Positions 1-5,791 of a stretch of 5,791 nucleotides of DNA are shown here, in pieces. The stretch covers positions 1 to 5,791 of the forward strand of contig JAPOJL010000043.1 of NCBI GenBank assembly GCA_029978425.1. Reading direction: 5' to 3'. The notes beneath the pieces are model-generated. The model was not told where the DNA came from. It saw nothing but the letters and a program-made list of their open reading frames with translations, and made no database searches. A program made the position numbers and the translations under genes. Every line of letters starts with the position of its first letter. Positions within the stretch are counted from its first letter, which is position 1. Source of the DNA: Actinomycetota bacterium (GTDB lineage: Bacteria > Actinomycetota > Actinomycetes > Nanopelagicales > Nanopelagicaceae).

Positions 1-234
1 GATTATTTCCAACTTACTGGTACACGAATTGGCGTGAAGCCCGCAGGCGGAATTCGCACCACCAAAGATGCCATTAAACAATTAGTACTAGTCAACGAAA
101 CTGCTGGACCTGAATGGTTGAATCCTGCGCTCTTTAGAATTGGGGCTAGTGCCTTATTAAACGATCTCTTGATGCAGCGGATGAAGATGGCAAATGGCAG
201 ATATTCCAGCGCAAATTATGTTACGGTGGATTAG
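1..234 (+). CDS. deoC: Deoxyribose-phosphate aldolase, C-terminal part (5' end outside window)
   Basis: This is the last 77 residues of a class I aldolase; the frame is open from base 1 and stops at TAG 232-234. The enzyme cleaves 2-deoxyribose 5-phosphate to glyceraldehyde 3-phosphate and acetaldehyde in the cytoplasm. Visible evidence is GVKPAGGIRT at fragment residues 11-21, the strand carrying the second active-site lysine of DeoC (K201 in E. coli numbering; here fragment residue 13), followed by the FRIGASALL phosphate-binding segment at about 51-59. The Schiff-base lysine lies upstream of the window. The tail ending in YVTVD resembles the long actinobacterial DeoC form rather than the shorter enterobacterial one. 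The GTG at 34 is internal and not a start. The next gene begins 2 bases after the stop, so the genes are very likely co-transcribed. Identity is secure; the full length cannot be judged. Confidence 0.95.
   Translation, partial: DYFQLTGTRIGVKPAGGIRTTKDAIKQLVLVNETAGPEWLNPALFRIGASALLNDLLMQRMKMANGRYSSANYVTVD
225..230 (+). promoter_or_regulatory. Ribosome binding site for the full-length aldehyde dehydrogenase
   Basis: GGTGGA lies inside the last codons of deoC, 6 bases before the ATG at 237. It is an imperfect but purine-rich Shine-Dalgarno match at suitable spacing and supports the ATG at 237 as the start. Confidence 0.55.
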
Positions 235-236
235 CC

Positions 237-1679
237 ATGAGTAATTTCGAGTATGCACCAGCTCCCGAATCCCGTGCCATTGCCAAGATTGAGAAAGATT
301 ATGGACTTTTCATCAATGGGAAGTTCCAAGCCCCCCACAGCAAGAAACGCTTTGAAACAATCAACCCCGCAACGGAGGAAATCCTCTCTAAAGTCTCTTT
401 TGCCGATGAGGCGGATGTCGATAAGGCCGTAAAAGCTGCTCGCGCTGCATACACGAAAGTATGGTCAAAACTCAGCGGAAAAGAACGTGCCAAGTACTTA
501 TTCCGTATCGCTCGCCTCTTACAAGAACGAGCTCGCGAATTTGCCGTCGTTGAATCGCTCGATAATGGCAAACCCATCCGTGAAACTCGTGATGTTGATG
601 TTCATCTCGCTGCAGCTCACTTTTTCTATCACGCAGGCTGGGCTGACAAGTTGGAGCATGCTGGTTATGGATCGCAACCAAAGCCCCATGGTGTTGTTGG
701 CCAAGTTATTCCGTGGAACTTCCCACTCTTGATGCTGGCATGGAAAGTAGCGCCTGCACTCGCTACTGGTAACACAGTTGTTCTCAAACCTGCTGAAACT
801 ACGCCACTCACAGCGCTACTCTTTGCAGAAATCTGTCAGCAAGCAGAATTGCCAGCTGGTGTTGTAAATATCATCACTGGTGATGGACGAACTGGAAGCG
901 CGCTCGTCAAACATCCTGGCGTAGACAAGATTGCATTTACAGGATCTACTGAAGTTGGAAAGCTCATCGCACAAAGCGTTGCGACTTCCGGTAAATCAGT
1001 CACTCTTGAACTCGGCGGTAAAGGCGCAAATATCGTCTTTGAAGATTCACCTATTGACCAAGCTGTTGAAGGAATAGTGAACGGCATCTTCTTTAATCAA
1101 GGCCATGTCTGTTGTGCTGGTTCAAGGCTCTTATTACAAGAGAATATTCATGATGAATTTCTCCATAAGTTACAAGTGCGAATGTCAAAGATCAGAGTTG
1201 GAGATCCGCTCGATAAGAACACTGATTTAGGCGCTATCAACTCTGCTGCCCAACTTGCAAAGATTCGCGAGCTCTCGCAATCAGGTGAATCTGAAGGCGC
1301 CCAGATCTGGTCTGCTCCATGTGAACTTCCATCTAAAGGTTTCTGGTTTGCGCCCACAGTATTTACCGGCGTAACTCAGGCGCATCGCATCGCTCGAGAA
1401 GAGATTTTTGGGCCAGTGCTTTCCGTTCTCACATTCCGAACTCCTCAAGAAGCGATGGAAAAGGCGAATAACACTCCCTTTGGACTATCTGCGGGCGTGT
1501 GGACCGATAAAGGTTCGCGCATTCTCTGGGCGAGTAACCAACTTAAAGCCGGAGTTATCTGGGCCAATACATTTAACAAGTTTGATCCAGCGAGCCCCTT
1601 TGGTGGTTATAAAGAATCAGGATGGGGCCGCGAGGGTGGGCGCCATGGACTTGCGGCATACATTAAAGGAGCCCACTAA
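237..1679 (+). CDS. NAD(P)-dependent aldehyde dehydrogenase, full-length catalytic subunit
   Basis: A complete 480-residue ALDH-superfamily enzyme that oxidises an aldehyde to a carboxylate using NAD(P)+. The expected motifs are present in order: PWNFP at 159-163 (oxyanion Asn 161), LKPAE at 183-187 (cofactor-binding Lys 184), FTGSTEVG at 234-241 (Rossmann glycine turn), LELGG at 257-261 (general base Glu 258), GHVCCAGSR at 289-297 (nucleophile Cys 292), EEIFGPV at 388-394 (Glu 389) and PFGGYKESGWGRE near 454-466. Length is normal for the family. The usual Gln two residues before the catalytic Cys is His 290, a departure from the common pattern. It starts 2 bases after deoC, whose reaction releases acetaldehyde, so acetaldehyde oxidation to acetate is the likely role (inference from context). 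Its TAA stop overlaps the ATG of the following short ALDH-like gene by one base, suggesting translational coupling and perhaps a complex. Substrate is not provable from sequence. Confidence 0.95.
   Translation: MSNFEYAPAPESRAIAKIEKDYGLFINGKFQAPHSKKRFETINPATEEILSKVSFADEADVDKAVKAARAAYTKVWSKLSGKERAKYLFRIARLLQERAREFAVVESLDNGKPIRETRDVDVHLAAAHFFYHAGWADKLEHAGYGSQPKPHGVVGQVIPWNFPLLMLAWKVAPALATGNTVVLKPAETTPLTALLFAEICQQAELPAGVVNIITGDGRTGSALVKHPGVDKIAFTGSTEVGKLIAQSVATSGKSVTLELGGKGANIVFEDSPIDQAVEGIVNGIFFNQGHVCCAGSRLLLQENIHDEFLHKLQVRMSKIRVGDPLDKNTDLGAINSAAQLAKIRELSQSGESEGAQIWSAPCELPSKGFWFAPTVFTGVTQAHRIAREEIFGPVLSVLTFRTPQEAMEKANNTPFGLSAGVWTDKGSRILWASNQLKAGVIWANTFNKFDPASPFGGYKESGWGREGGRHGLAAYIKGAH
1665..1671 (+). 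promoter_or_regulatory. Strong ribosome binding site for the short ALDH-like gene
   Basis: AAAGGAG sits within the last codons of the upstream dehydrogenase, 7 bases before the ATG at 1679. Together with the TAATG stop-start overlap it fixes the start and points to coupled translation of the two ALDH genes. Confidence 0.75.
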
Positions 1680-2518
1680 TGCGCCTTGATGTGAAGAAGA
1701 CATATAAGTTGTTTATTGGTGGAGCATTTCCTCGTAGCGAATCTGGACGCTCTTATATTGTGAATGATTCAAAAGGTAAATTTGTTGCAAATCCCGCCCA
1801 AGCTTCTCGTAAAGATCTCCGTGATGCTGTTGTTGCTGCAAAGAACGCTCATCCACAATGGAGTAGTGCAACGGCATATAACCGTGGACAGATCCTCTAT
1901 CGCATCGCAGAAATCATGGAAGGTCGCACTGAACAATTTGTGGCTGAAATTGTTGCTCTTGAGGGTGTAACGCCAAAAGCTGCGTTGTCTCAAGTACAAG
2001 AAGCGATTGATACCTGGGTTTGGTACGCAGGTTGGACCGATAAGATTTCAAGCACAGCGGGAAGTACAAATCCAATTGCTGGTCCTTACTACAACTTTAC
2101 GATTCCTGAATCGCTTGGAGTTGTTGGAATTGTTGCTGATCAGAAATCTTCGCTTCTCGGCGTGGTTCGTGGTCTTGCTCCAGTTCTTGCTGGTGGAAAT
2201 ACTGCGCTTCTCATTACAAGTGAGAAACGACCACTGCCTGGAATCACTCTGGCTGAGTGTTTTGCCACCTCTGACGTTCCCGCTGGAGTTGTAAATATCC
2301 TTACCGGACTTACTTCCGAACTCACACCCTGGCTTGCATCTCACATGGAAGTAGATGGACTAGACCTGAGCGGAGTTGATACAAAATCTGAAGCAGATCT
2401 TCGTATCGCTGGAACGGAAAATCTCAAGAGAATTCACCGTTTTGGCGCTGAAAAATCCCCCTCTCGTATTCTCTCGTTTATGGAATATAAGACGGTCTGG
2501 CACCCAATCGGAATCTAG
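1679..2518 (+). CDS. Short aldehyde-dehydrogenase-like protein lacking the catalytic half (ALDH16 C-domain-like)
   Basis: This 279-residue protein belongs to the ALDH superfamily but ends after the nucleotide-binding half. The N-terminal part ([16 protein letters not shown], residues 9-24; [11 protein letters not shown], 113-123) aligns with a normal ALDH start, and GNTALL...[10 protein letters not shown] (173-210) with the cofactor-domain core. PWNFP is replaced by the 152-160 segment (ADQKSSLL), the LKPAE lysine by LITSEK, and the FTGS turn by LDLSG (228-232). LELGG, the catalytic Cys motif and EEIFGPV are all absent; the only cysteine is C194. It therefore cannot be a conventional dehydrogenase. 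A conserved-looking tail ([10 protein letters not shown], 269-278) closes it, so this looks like a designed short form rather than a recent truncation: no frame remnant follows, since the minus-strand gene begins at its stop. Full-length plus short ALDH in tandem matches the two-domain layout of ALDH16 proteins, so a structural or regulatory subunit for the preceding enzyme is the best guess. I recall similar pairs next to deoC in other actinobacteria. Confidence 0.88.
   Translation: MRLDVKKTYKLFIGGAFPRSESGRSYIVNDSKGKFVANPAQASRKDLRDAVVAAKNAHPQWSSATAYNRGQILYRIAEIMEGRTEQFVAEIVALEGVTPKAALSQVQEAIDTWVWYAGWTDKISSTAGSTNPIAGPYYNFTIPESLGVVGIVADQKSSLLGVVRGLAPVLAGGNTALLITSEKRPLPGITLAECFATSDVPAGVVNILTGLTSELTPWLASHMEVDGLDLSGVDTKSEADLRIAGTENLKRIHRFGAEKSPSRILSFMEYKTVWHPIGI
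2515..2518. other. Shared CTAG: overlapping stop codons of two convergent operons
   Basis: The palindrome CTAG supplies the TAG stop of the plus-strand short ALDH (2516-2518) and, on the other strand, the TAG stop of add (2517-2515). The two convergent coding regions overlap by these four bases and leave no intergenic space, so any terminator for either operon must lie inside the opposing gene. No strong hairpin with a T-run was seen on either side. Confidence 0.95.
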
Positions 2519-3609
2519 CCCGCCACTTTTGCAAAACCTGGTTTTACAACCTCTTCGATGATGTGAAGTCTCTCTTCGAAGGGTATAAATGCGCTTTTCA
2601 TCGCATTCACCGTGACGCGTTGTAAATCTGCAAGCGTCCAATTGAAGGCTTTCACTAATTGATACATCTCATTTGTCATAGAAGTTCGTGACATCAATCG
2701 ATTATCAGTATTCACGGTGACGCGGAAACGGAGTTCAGAGAGTTTTCCGATGGGGTGTTCTGCAATTGTCTTAGCAGCACCGGTTTGTAGATTTGAAGTG
2801 GGACAGATTTCCAATGGAATTCTGCGATCTCGAATGTAGGCGGCGAGCCTTCCTAGTGCTGGTTTATCGGTAGAGAAATCGATGTCGTCAATGATGCGCA
2901 CTCCATGTCCTAGACGTTCAGCTCCACAGTATTGAATCGCCTCCCAAATCGAAGGAAGTCCATAAGCTTCACCAGCATGGATTGTGAAATGTGCATTCTC
3001 ACGACGTAAGTATTCAAAAGTCTGTAATTGATTAGTCGGAGGGAAACCATCTTCAGGACCTGCGATATCAAATCCCACGACGCCTTTATCACGATACTTC
3101 ACTACTGCTTTTGCCGCTTCGCGATCGCGATGATTTTGCCGAAGCGCACAGAGAATTGATTCAACCCGAATCTGATGGCCTTCACTTCGAGCAAGTTCCA
3201 TACCTTGTCGATAGCCTTCAAGTGTTGCTTCAACAACTTTGTCGATACTCAAACCTTGGGTGGTAAAAAGTTCAGGAGCACCGCGCACCTCGGCATAGAC
3301 CACGCCATCGCGAGCCAAATCGATAACGCATTCACGAGCTACTCGAATCAAATCTTCACGGCGCTGCATAACAGCGATGGTGTGGTCAAAAGTCTCGAGG
3401 TAACGCACCAAGGAGCCAGAATTACAGGATTCCTCAAACCAGGCCGCTAGTTTTTCCGGGTCCTTCGTTGGTAATTTGTCATAACCAATCTCGTTAGCAA
3501 TCTCAATAATGGTTTCTGGACGTAAGCCACCATCTAAGTGATCATGAAGTAAGGCTTTGGGAAGCGCTCTTATCTGATCGAGTGTCGGAGTGAAATCAAG
3601 TGAGGTCAT
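2515..3609 (-). CDS. add: Adenosine deaminase
   Basis: A zinc amidohydrolase-fold enzyme that hydrolyses (deoxy)adenosine to (deoxy)inosine and ammonia. Numbered from the ATG at 3609 (364 residues), metal ligands are H22 and H24 in [13 protein letters not shown]211 in HAGE (with E214 as proton donor), and D302 in [10 protein letters not shown]235 in LGHG is the catalytic histidine, and DIAGPE (around G184) and CPTSN (269-273) complete the site. The usual Asp-Asp pair is Asp-Asn here (N303), which I recall as typical of the actinobacterial branch. Aminodeoxyfutalosine or another purine deaminase specificity is possible but less likely beside deoA and cdd. Start choice: the ATG at 3609 overlaps the deoA stop by 14 bases; a TTG at 3618 would add three residues; an in-frame TGA lies just upstream at 3627-3625. 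No clear Shine-Dalgarno precedes either, so coupling to deoA translation is likely. Last gene of the minus-strand operon. Confidence 0.94.
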   Translation of the reverse strand: MTSLDFTPTLDQIRALPKALLHDHLDGGLRPETIIEIANEIGYDKLPTKDPEKLAAWFEESCNSGSLVRYLETFDHTIAVMQRREDLIRVARECVIDLARDGVVYAEVRGAPELFTTQGLSIDKVVEATLEGYRQGMELARSEGHQIRVESILCALRQNHRDREAAKAVVKYRDKGVVGFDIAGPEDGFPPTNQLQTFEYLRRENAHFTIHAGEAYGLPSIWEAIQYCGAERLGHGVRIIDDIDFSTDKPALGRLAAYIRDRRIPLEICPTSNLQTGAAKTIAEHPIGKLSELRFRVTVNTDNRLMSRTSMTNEMYQLVKAFNWTLADLQRVTVNAMKSAFIPFEERLHIIEEVVKPGFAKVAG

Positions 3610-4903
3610 GAGAATCAATACGTGTCACAACAAGGGGTAAACGTGGAGCAACGAATCCATCTGTGGAGATCATTACTGCGCCATGGAGCGCTTCATGGGC
3701 TCGAGCAAATCGTTCTGGTTCATCCGTGTGTAGCGTGAAAAGTGGCGCTCCTGCTTCAATCTTCTCTCCTGGTTTGGCATGAATCTCAATTCCTGCACCT
3801 GCTTGGACTTTTTCACCTTGTCGCTCACGACCGGCACCCAAACGCCACGCGCTCACGCCAACTTTAAGAGCATCCATGGAAGAAATAGTTCCGGACTTCT
3901 CCGCAGTAACAACCTGCTTCTCGCGAGCAACAGGAAGAGGTGCATCTGGATTTCCGCCTTGCGCAGCAATCATGGCGCGCCACTTATCCATTGCACTGCC
4001 ATCTTTCAATGCAACAGCAGGATCTTTTGCATTCTTTACACCAGCAGCATCGAGCATTTCGCGCGCCAACAGAACAGTTAGTTCAACAACATCAGAAGGT
4101 CCGCCGCCAGCTAAAACTTCGACAGATTCACGTACTTCAAGTGCATTACCCGCAGTAAGTCCGAGTGGAACATCCATTGCGGTTACCAGCGCGCGGGTTT
4201 TAACACCGGCTCGAGTGCCGAGTGAGACCATTGTGCGAGCTAATTCTTCGGCGCGCTTAGGATCTGACATAAAAGCACCACTGCCTGTTTTCACATCAAG
4301 AATCAATGCGCTTGTGCCTTCAGCAATCTTTTTCGACATGATTGATGATGCAATAAGTGGAATCGCTTCAACCGTAGCTGTGACATCACGGAGCGCATAG
4401 AGCTTCTTATCGGCGGGGGCTAATCCGGCGCCTGCAGCACAGATAACCGCTCCAACATCTTGCAGAACTTTGAGCATTTCCGCGTTCGATAACGATGCTC
4501 GCCAGCCAGGGATGGCTTCTAATTTATCGAGAGTTCCACCGGTATGACCGAGTCCACGACCTGAAAGTTGTGGAACTGCAGCTCCACATGCCGCAACAAG
4601 AGGAGCAAGCGGAAGAGTAATTTTGTCGCCAACACCACCAGTTGAGTGCTTATCTACGGTAGGAATCGTGAGCGCAGACCATGACATGCGTTCACCACTG
4701 TTGATCATGGCATCAGTCCAGCGCGAGATTTCCCGAGCGTTCATTCCATTGAGAAGTATTGCCATGAGAAGGGCTGACATCTGTTCATCAGCAACAATGC
4801 CACGAGTGTAAGCATCGACAACCCAATCGATTTGGGCATCACTGAGTTCGTGGCGATCACGTTTTGCTGCGATGATTTCAACAGCGGCGAATGCTTCAGC
4901 CAA
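3596..4903 (-). CDS. deoA: Thymidine (pyrimidine-nucleoside) phosphorylase
   Basis: A 435-residue cytoplasmic phosphorylase that converts thymidine or deoxyuridine (perhaps also uridine) plus phosphate into the free base and deoxyribose (ribose) 1-phosphate. Domains: N-terminal helical domain about 1-70, alpha/beta glycosyltransferase-type domain about 78-310, and C-terminal PYNP_C domain about 345-425. Visible motifs are [12 protein letters not shown] (83-94, phosphate-binding K85 and S87), the family signature [16 protein letters not shown] (114-129), ALRDVTATV (170-178, base-binding R172) and IASSIMSKK (184-192, S187 and K191). The start is TTG at 4903, 8 bases after the cdd stop; an in-frame TGA lies 4 bases upstream (4909-4907), so no earlier start exists, and the [12 protein letters not shown] beginning is in the right place for the family. 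No strong Shine-Dalgarno is visible, suggesting reinitiation after cdd. The 3' end overlaps add. Thymidine versus broad pyrimidine specificity cannot be settled by eye. Confidence 0.95.
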   Translation of the reverse strand: MAEAFAAVEIIAAKRDRHELSDAQIDWVVDAYTRGIVADEQMSALLMAILLNGMNAREISRWTDAMINSGERMSWSALTIPTVDKHSTGGVGDKITLPLAPLVAACGAAVPQLSGRGLGHTGGTLDKLEAIPGWRASLSNAEMLKVLQDVGAVICAAGAGLAPADKKLYALRDVTATVEAIPLIASSIMSKKIAEGTSALILDVKTGSGAFMSDPKRAEELARTMVSLGTRAGVKTRALVTAMDVPLGLTAGNALEVRESVEVLAGGGPSDVVELTVLLAREMLDAAGVKNAKDPAVALKDGSAMDKWRAMIAAQGGNPDAPLPVAREKQVVTAEKSGTISSMDALKVGVSAWRLGAGRERQGEKVQAGAGIEIHAKPGEKIEAGAPLFTLHTDEPERFARAHEALHGAVMISTDGFVAPRLPLVVTRIDSHDLT

Positions 4904-4911
4904 TGTTCACA

Positions 4912-5298
4912 CTACTTTGGAAGATCTTCGGGACCAAAACCCCAAGGCAAAATTACCGACATTGTTTGAGGGCCATCAGGGGTGAGCAATTGCAATTCTC
5001 GTCCGCCATGTTCGAAGAGAAGTTGTCTGCAACGTCCGCACGGAGAGAGCAATTCCCCATGTTGATCAACGCAGACCACGGCAAGAATTCTTCCGCCACC
5101 TGTCATTGCGAGATTTGAAATCATCGAGCACTCGGCGCACAAAGTCAGTCCATAGCTGGCATTTTCAACATTGCAACCGCTAACAATGCGTCCATCACTT
5201 ACTAAACCGGCTACCCCAACAGGAAACTTAGAATAAGGCGAATACGACTTCTTCATCGCCACGATTGCTTCGCGGCGGAGTAATTCCCAGTCAATCAA
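4912..5298 (-). CDS. cdd: Cytidine deaminase, small tetrameric type
   Basis: A 128-residue zinc deaminase converting cytidine or deoxycytidine to uridine or deoxyuridine, which feeds DeoA. Substrate motif NVENASYG is at 43-50, catalytic CAEC at 54-57 (zinc ligand C54, proton shuttle E56), and PCGRC at 86-90 (zinc ligands C87 and C90). C57 stands where Bacillus and human enzymes have Arg; I recall the same CAEC in the Mycobacterium tuberculosis enzyme. The reading frame stays open to 5508, but that extension lies wholly inside the upstream permease gene and encodes nothing Cdd-like. The start is TTG at 5298, in a TTGA overlap with the permease TGA stop, giving MIDWELLRREA, which suits the actinobacterial Cdd N-terminus and the usual family length of about 130. 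A GAGG at 5311-5308 is 9 bases upstream. The stop TAG is 8 bases before deoA. Confidence 0.95.
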   Translation of the reverse strand: MIDWELLRREAIVAMKKSYSPYSKFPVGVAGLVSDGRIVSGCNVENASYGLTLCAECSMISNLAMTGGGRILAVVCVDQHGELLSPCGRCRQLLFEHGGRELQLLTPDGPQTMSVILPWGFGPEDLPK

Positions 5299-5791
5299 TG
5301 TGAGCCGCCTCGCGAATATGGAATTCCATCTGCTGCGGGAGCCCTCACTCGTCCTACGAATCCAGAGACTGCGATGATGGTTGCGATGTAAGGAACCATC
5401 AACAAGAACTCGCTTGGAATTCCGGTTCCAATAATGGAGAGAACGACTTGAAGGTTGTCGGCAAAGCCAAAGAGAAGCGCCGCAGCTACCGCGCCAAGTG
5501 GGCTCCAACGACCAAAAATCAGCGCTGCCAGGGCAATAAATCCTTTACCGGCAGTCATCTCCTTACTGAATGCACCTACCGCGCCTACGGTGAAATATGC
5601 GCCCCCGAGACCAGCAACTGCGCCAGCGATAATTACATTTCTAAAGCGAAGTGCATTTACCTTGATACCCACTGAATCTGCGGCTGTGGGATGCTCCCCA
5701 ACAGCGCGAGTACGAAGTCCCCATCGCGTCTTAAATAGATAGTAGTGAGTCAGCGCGACAGCTGCATACATCAAATACACGATGATCGTCT
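5295..5791 (-). CDS. Nucleoside-type ABC transporter permease, C-terminal part (5' end outside window)
   Basis: The last 164 or so residues of an inner-membrane permease of the BPD_transp_2 (branched-chain/ribose-type) family; the frame remains open to the window edge, so the GTG at 5780 is internal. The cytoplasmic segment RWGLRTRAVGEHPTAADSVGI matches the coupling-loop region of the nucleoside/simple-sugar importers (Bacillus NupQ/YufQ-like, working with a BMP-family lipoprotein, an ATPase and a second permease). Hydrophobic stretches follow: VIIAGAVAGLGGAYFTVGAV, FIALAALIFGRWSPLGAVAA, ALLFGFADNLQVVLSIIG and LLMVPYIATIIAVSGFVG, consistent with about four membrane spans after the loop. The short polar tail ends at TGA 5297-5295, overlapping cdd. 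Position directly ahead of cdd, deoA and add makes nucleoside import the likely role; the substrate is inferred from context and loop similarity. The rest of the transporter is expected just beyond the right edge. Confidence 0.92.
   Translation of the reverse strand, partial: TIIVYLMYAAVALTHYYLFKTRWGLRTRAVGEHPTAADSVGIKVNALRFRNVIIAGAVAGLGGAYFTVGAVGAFSKEMTAGKGFIALAALIFGRWSPLGAVAAALLFGFADNLQVVLSIIGTGIPSEFLLMVPYIATIIAVSGFVGRVRAPAADGIPYSRGGSH
5308..5311 (-). promoter_or_regulatory. Ribosome binding site deciding the TTG start of cdd
   Basis: GAGG on the minus strand, within the last codons of the permease, lies 9 bases before the TTG at 5298. It supports the TTG inside the TTGA overlap as the cdd start and argues against the long upstream extension of the frame. 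Confidence 0.6.

Noticed and set aside
2048..2344. Minus-strand open frames opposite the short ALDH (also 1769-1999 and 2140-2325)
   Set aside because: Low-complexity Ser/Arg/Asn-rich translations without ribosome sites, wholly inside a recognised gene.
1679..2518. Short ALDH as a frameshifted pseudogene
   Set aside because: The frame is intact, has a strong ribosome site and a tidy C-terminal tail, and no remnant of a catalytic half follows because the opposing gene add begins at its stop.
2533..2545. Inverted repeat AAAACC-T-GGTTTT near the convergent junction, possible terminator
   Set aside because: The stem is short and mostly A-T with a loop of 1-3 bases, no T-run follows, and it encodes the conserved end of add, so it is not convincing as a terminator.
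3607..3618. TTG at 3618 as the add start
   Set aside because: An ATG three codons downstream fits the family start equally well and is the stronger codon; neither has a clear Shine-Dalgarno, so ATG was preferred, with the TTG still possible.
3876..4400. A 174-residue plus-strand open frame opposite deoA
   Set aside because: It is the antisense shadow of an alanine-rich, well-matched deoA region; composition is Ser/Ala/Thr-rich and no family is recognisable.
4912..5508. A 198-residue version of cytidine deaminase extended upstream
   Set aside because: The extra 70 residues lie within the permease gene in another frame, are rich in Arg, Trp and Ser, and do not resemble Cdd; the TTG at 5298 with GAGG upstream gives the normal family length.

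Overview
The window is a tightly packed bacterial nucleoside-salvage and deoxyribose-catabolism locus. It has seven protein genes and essentially no intergenic DNA; no gap between genes exceeds about 10 bases. The proteins look actinobacterial: a long-form DeoC tail ending in YVTVD, an adenosine deaminase with an [10 protein letters not shown] zinc motif and NTDNRLMS, a cytidine deaminase with CAEC instead of CAER, and a full-length plus short aldehyde dehydrogenase pair. Base composition is near balanced by eye rather than GC-rich, and the packing is extreme. Together these suggest a streamlined actinobacterium, for example a freshwater acI (Nanopelagicales-type) lineage. That placement is inference.

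Plus strand, 1-2518: the 3' end of deoC (cut by the left edge), then a complete 480-residue aldehyde dehydrogenase starting 2 bases after the deoC stop, then a 279-residue aldehyde-dehydrogenase-like protein whose ATG overlaps the previous stop by one base. The short protein has no catalytic half. The pair resembles the two domains of ALDH16 proteins split into two genes.

Minus strand, 5791-2515 (read right to left): the C-terminal part of a nucleoside-type ABC transporter permease (cut by the right edge), cdd (cytidine deaminase), deoA (thymidine/pyrimidine-nucleoside phosphorylase) and add (adenosine deaminase). Each junction overlaps or is within 8 bases. cdd and deoA begin with TTG.

The two gene sets converge, and their last stop codons share one CTAG palindrome. 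Functionally they form one route. The transporter imports nucleosides, Cdd and Add deaminate (deoxy)cytidine and (deoxy)adenosine, and DeoA releases the base and makes (deoxy)ribose 1-phosphate. A phosphopentomutase not in this window would give deoxyribose 5-phosphate, DeoC cleaves that to glyceraldehyde 3-phosphate and acetaldehyde, and the adjacent aldehyde dehydrogenase plausibly oxidises the acetaldehyde to acetate. No RNA genes, mobile elements, CRISPR arrays or convincing promoters or terminators were found. Nothing here demands a wholly new system; the most unusual item is the catalytically empty ALDH partner.
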